Assembly (NCBI GenBank): GCA_024278715.1 | Contig: JAJRSN010000119.1 | Coordinates: 1-8,234 of the forward strand | Origin: Calditrichota bacterium | GTDB lineage: Bacteria; Calditrichota; Calditrichia; Calditrichales; Calditrichaceae | Length of the DNA: 8,234 nucleotides | Direction of reading: 5' to 3' | Shown here: positions 6,971-8,234 of the stretch, piece after piece | Numbering within the stretch: position 1 is the first letter of the stretch | Layout of the letters: each line of letters starts with the position of its first letter | Made by a program: the position numbers and the translations under genes | Notes under the pieces: generated by a model | The model's input: the letters and a program-made list of their open reading frames with translations, nothing else | Told to the model about the DNA's origin: nothing | The model's database searches: none

Positions 6971-6991
6971 GGTATCACAATCTGTGATACC
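6971..6991. repeat. 21-base palindrome inside ORF6N copy 2
   Basis: GGTATCACA (6971-6979) and TGTGATACC (6983-6991) are perfect reverse complements around ATC. The core TCACAATCTGTGA (6975-6987) starts at the first position of a codon and encodes S-Q-S-V. The outer bases do not pair further, unlike copies 1 and 3. Confidence 0.75.
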
Positions 6992-7498
6992 TTCAAAACA
7001 ACACCTTGGAGGAGCAAAACCGTATGTTTTTACAGAACAGGGAGTTGCAATGCTCTCTTCCGTTTTAAAAAGTGATAGGGCTATTGAAATAAACATTCTA
7101 ATTATGCGTGCCTTTGTTAAAATGCGTAAATATATTTTACGCAACGCAACCATCTTTCATCGATTGGATACAATTGAAAAAAGGCAAATGAAACATGAAA
7201 TAGAATCTAATGAAAAATTTGAAAAAGTTTTTAACGCTTTACAAAGTAAGGAAATAGAACCCAAACAAGGCATCTTCTTTAACGGTCAAATTTTCGACGC
7301 TCACAAATTTGTTTCCGGGCTTGTCCGCAAAGCGAACAAATCCATTCTGTTGATTGACAACTACATCGATGAAACGGTTTTAGACCTGTTCAGCAAAAAG
7401 AAAAAGAATGTAAAGGTAACCATTTTTACAAGCAAAATTACAAAAGCCATGTTACTGGATGTAAAAAAATTTAACGCCCAGTACCCCACTCTGGAATT

Positions 7499-7509
7499 AA
7501 AAAAAATTT
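7499..7509 (+). other. A8T3 run at second frame break of ORF6N copy 2
   Basis: GGAATT-A8-TTT-GCC. In frame the product ends with LELKKICQSPRPLFDY. Removing one A gives LELKKFAKAHDRFLIIDD, the expected PLD-like motif. The correction needed is opposite to that at the first A8T3. Confidence 0.75.
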
Positions 7510-7691
7510 GCCAAAGCCCACGACCGCTTTTTGATTATTGACGACAAAGACGTTTACCATTTTGGCGCATCGTTGAAAGATTTGGGTAAAAAGTGGTTTG
7601 CCTTCTCCAAAATGGACAAAACGGCGTTTTCGCTGTTGGGAAATCTGAAAAAAGGTGATATTGAACAGTGGTAATAACTTAAAGTAATAGA

Positions 7692-7718
7692 TTTGAAATC
7701 ACAAACTTTGACGTCAAA
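7692..7718. promoter_or_regulatory. Degenerate palindrome upstream of ORF6N copy 3, possible operator
   Basis: TTTGA (7692-7696) and TCAAA (7714-7718) frame a degenerate inner part, TCACAAACTTTGA (7699-7711). Bases 7695-7715 match 7954-7974, the palindrome inside copy 3, at 18 of 21 positions, and the flanking TTTG and CAAA also agree if one base is skipped on each side. It lies 18 bases after the copy 2 stop and 20 bases before the copy 3 ATG, where an autoregulatory operator could act. Binding by an ORF6N protein is inferred. Confidence 0.42.
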
Positions 7719-7738
7719 AAAAAATTACAGGTTAAAAA

Positions 7739-8234
7739 ATGGAAGATGCTAAGAATCAAATAGCGCTTTACGACGCCGCTTCAATTCAAAAAAATATTTA
7801 CACCATACGCGGCGTGCAGGTGATGCTGGATCGAGATTTAGCATCTCTTTATAATGTTGAAACAAGAGTATTAATACAGGCTGTTAAGCGGAACATTGCG
7901 CGCTTCCCAAAAGCATTTTGTTTTCAATTGACCAATGAAGAATTTGCTCTTTGGAAATCACAAATTGTGATGTCCAAAGCAGATAAAAAAGGATTAAGAC
8001 GACCACCCTATGCTTTCACCGAACAGGGAGTAGCCATGCTTTCCGCTGTGTTGAAAAGCGAAACGGCTGTAAAAGTGAGCATTCAGATCATGAATGCATT
8101 TGTCGCCATGCGCCGTTTTCTAATCGCCAATGCCCGCATATTCGAACGGCTGGATTCCCTGGAATTAAAACAATTGCAGACGGATAGAAAAATTGAACAG
8201 GTGTTGGAAGCCATCGACCAAAAGCAAATCCAAC
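7739..8234 (+). CDS. ORF6N-domain protein, copy 3 (3' end outside window)
   Basis: ATG at 7739, with ACAGG about eight bases upstream, opens 165 codons without a stop to the window edge. The N-terminus MEDAKNQIALYDAASIQ is followed by IYTIRGVQVMLDRDLASLYNV, LIQAVKRNIARFPKAFCFQL, and PYAFTEQGVAMLSAVLKS. It then continues as QIMNAFVAMRRFLIANARIFERLDSLELKQ, a helical region like the linker of copy 2. A PLD-like or other C-terminal domain is probably encoded beyond the window. No frame break is seen, so this is the best candidate for a working member of the array. Unlike copy 2 it has its own upstream gap, of 64 bases, with a palindrome-like site. Residues 71-81 are encoded by a 31-base palindrome. 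The ORF6N domain is taken to bind DNA; the target is unknown. Confidence 0.9.
   Translation, partial: MEDAKNQIALYDAASIQKNIYTIRGVQVMLDRDLASLYNVETRVLIQAVKRNIARFPKAFCFQLTNEEFALWKSQIVMSKADKKGLRRPPYAFTEQGVAMLSAVLKSETAVKVSIQIMNAFVAMRRFLIANARIFERLDSLELKQLQTDRKIEQVLEAIDQKQIQ
7949..7979. repeat. 31-base imperfect palindrome inside ORF6N copy 3
   Basis: CTTTGGA-A-ATCACAA (7949-7963) is the reverse complement of TTGTGAT-G-TCCAAAG (7965-7979) around a central A at 7964, with one mismatch (7956/7972). The core TCACAAATTGTGA (7958-7970) equals that of copy 1 but starts at the first codon position and encodes S-Q-I-V. Total length and number of mismatches equal those of copy 1, though the outer arm sequences differ. 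Confidence 0.78.

Larger units (their letters stand above)
6766..7674 (+). pseudogene. ORF6N + PLD-like domain protein, copy 2, with two compensating frameshifts
   Basis: Reconstructed, this is a protein of about 302 residues. The ORF6N domain runs from about IIKIADIQKSIFTIRG to YVFTEQGVAMLSSVLKS. A helical linker rich in Lys and Glu follows (MRAFVKMRKYILRN to VFNALQSKE). The C-terminal domain has ILLIDNYIDETVLDLF and HDRFLIIDD, an H-x-R-x4-D variant of the PLD-family HKD motif, ending YHFGASLKDLGKKWFAF. Frame 1 runs from the start to about 6920; at A8T3 (6913-6923) the homologous frame shifts by -1 (PTILCLN-stop instead of PDDFMFELT). At a second A8T3 (7499-7509) it shifts by +1, returning to the first frame and reaching TAA at 7672-7674. 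The start is one of ATG 6757, 6760 or 6766; 6766 best matches the paralogues and none has a good Shine-Dalgarno. It may be a pseudogene, a slippage-dependent gene, or an intact gene with homopolymer sequencing errors. Confidence 0.8.

Noticed and set aside
6913..7509. Programmed -1 ribosomal frameshifting in ORF6N copy 2
   Set aside because: The first site could allow -1 slippage at A-AAA-AAT, but the second requires +1, and no stimulatory structure is evident at either. A common programmed mechanism is therefore unlikely, though transcript slippage remains open.

Overview
The window is bacterial chromosomal DNA of moderate GC content with an AT-rich right end. Nothing in it fixes the species. 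The mix of a purine-hydroxylase operon, a degraded type I restriction locus and tandem ORF6N genes, with Shine-Dalgarno sequences present but often weak, would fit an environmental bacterium, possibly of the Calditrichota/FCB kind. That placement is a low-confidence guess.

Left part (1-5901, all plus strand): a purine/nitrogen catabolism region. It opens with the C-terminal two thirds or so of a YgeW-like carbamoyltransferase, cut by the window edge. Next comes a fold-type II PLP enzyme of the threonine synthase family with an N-terminal zinc ribbon. After a 194-base gap lies a tightly packed three-gene operon for a xanthine-dehydrogenase-type molybdenum hydroxylase: molybdopterin subunit, [2Fe-2S] subunit, FAD subunit. 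The gap carries a possible 18-residue leader peptide with a perfect Shine-Dalgarno sequence. That Shine-Dalgarno can fold into a hairpin, and the leader stop codon overlaps the Shine-Dalgarno of the large subunit. In E. coli-type purine/urate utilisation clusters ygeW, a fold-type II PLP lyase (ygeX) and xdh genes travel together, so the five genes here probably act in one pathway: hydroxylation of a purine, then breakdown of carbamoyl- and amino-bearing products.

Middle (5902-6417): an AT-rich non-coding stretch that starts in a short GATTTAT heptad repeat, then a wrecked hsdM gene (type I DNA methyltransferase subunit). Its Shine-Dalgarno and start codon survive, but it has a frameshift, an internal deletion of most of the protein, and a TAG in the conserved YVLTPGRYVG motif.

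Right part (6407-8234): three tandem ORF6N-domain genes. Copy 1 is a short ORF6N-only protein. Copy 2 is full length with a C-terminal PLD-like domain but is broken by two frameshifts, each at an A8T3 run, which cancel each other. Copy 3 is intact as far as the window edge. The most unusual feature is a DNA palindrome at nearly the same place inside all three genes, with core TCACAA-A-TTGTGA or a close variant. The core is read in different reading frames in copies 1 and 3, and the outer arms differ between copies while staying self-complementary. A degenerate version of the copy 3 palindrome sits just upstream of copy 3. DNA or RNA symmetry, not peptide sequence, therefore appears to be what is kept, which suggests a binding site, a recombination site or a palindrome-generating mutational process tied to this family.
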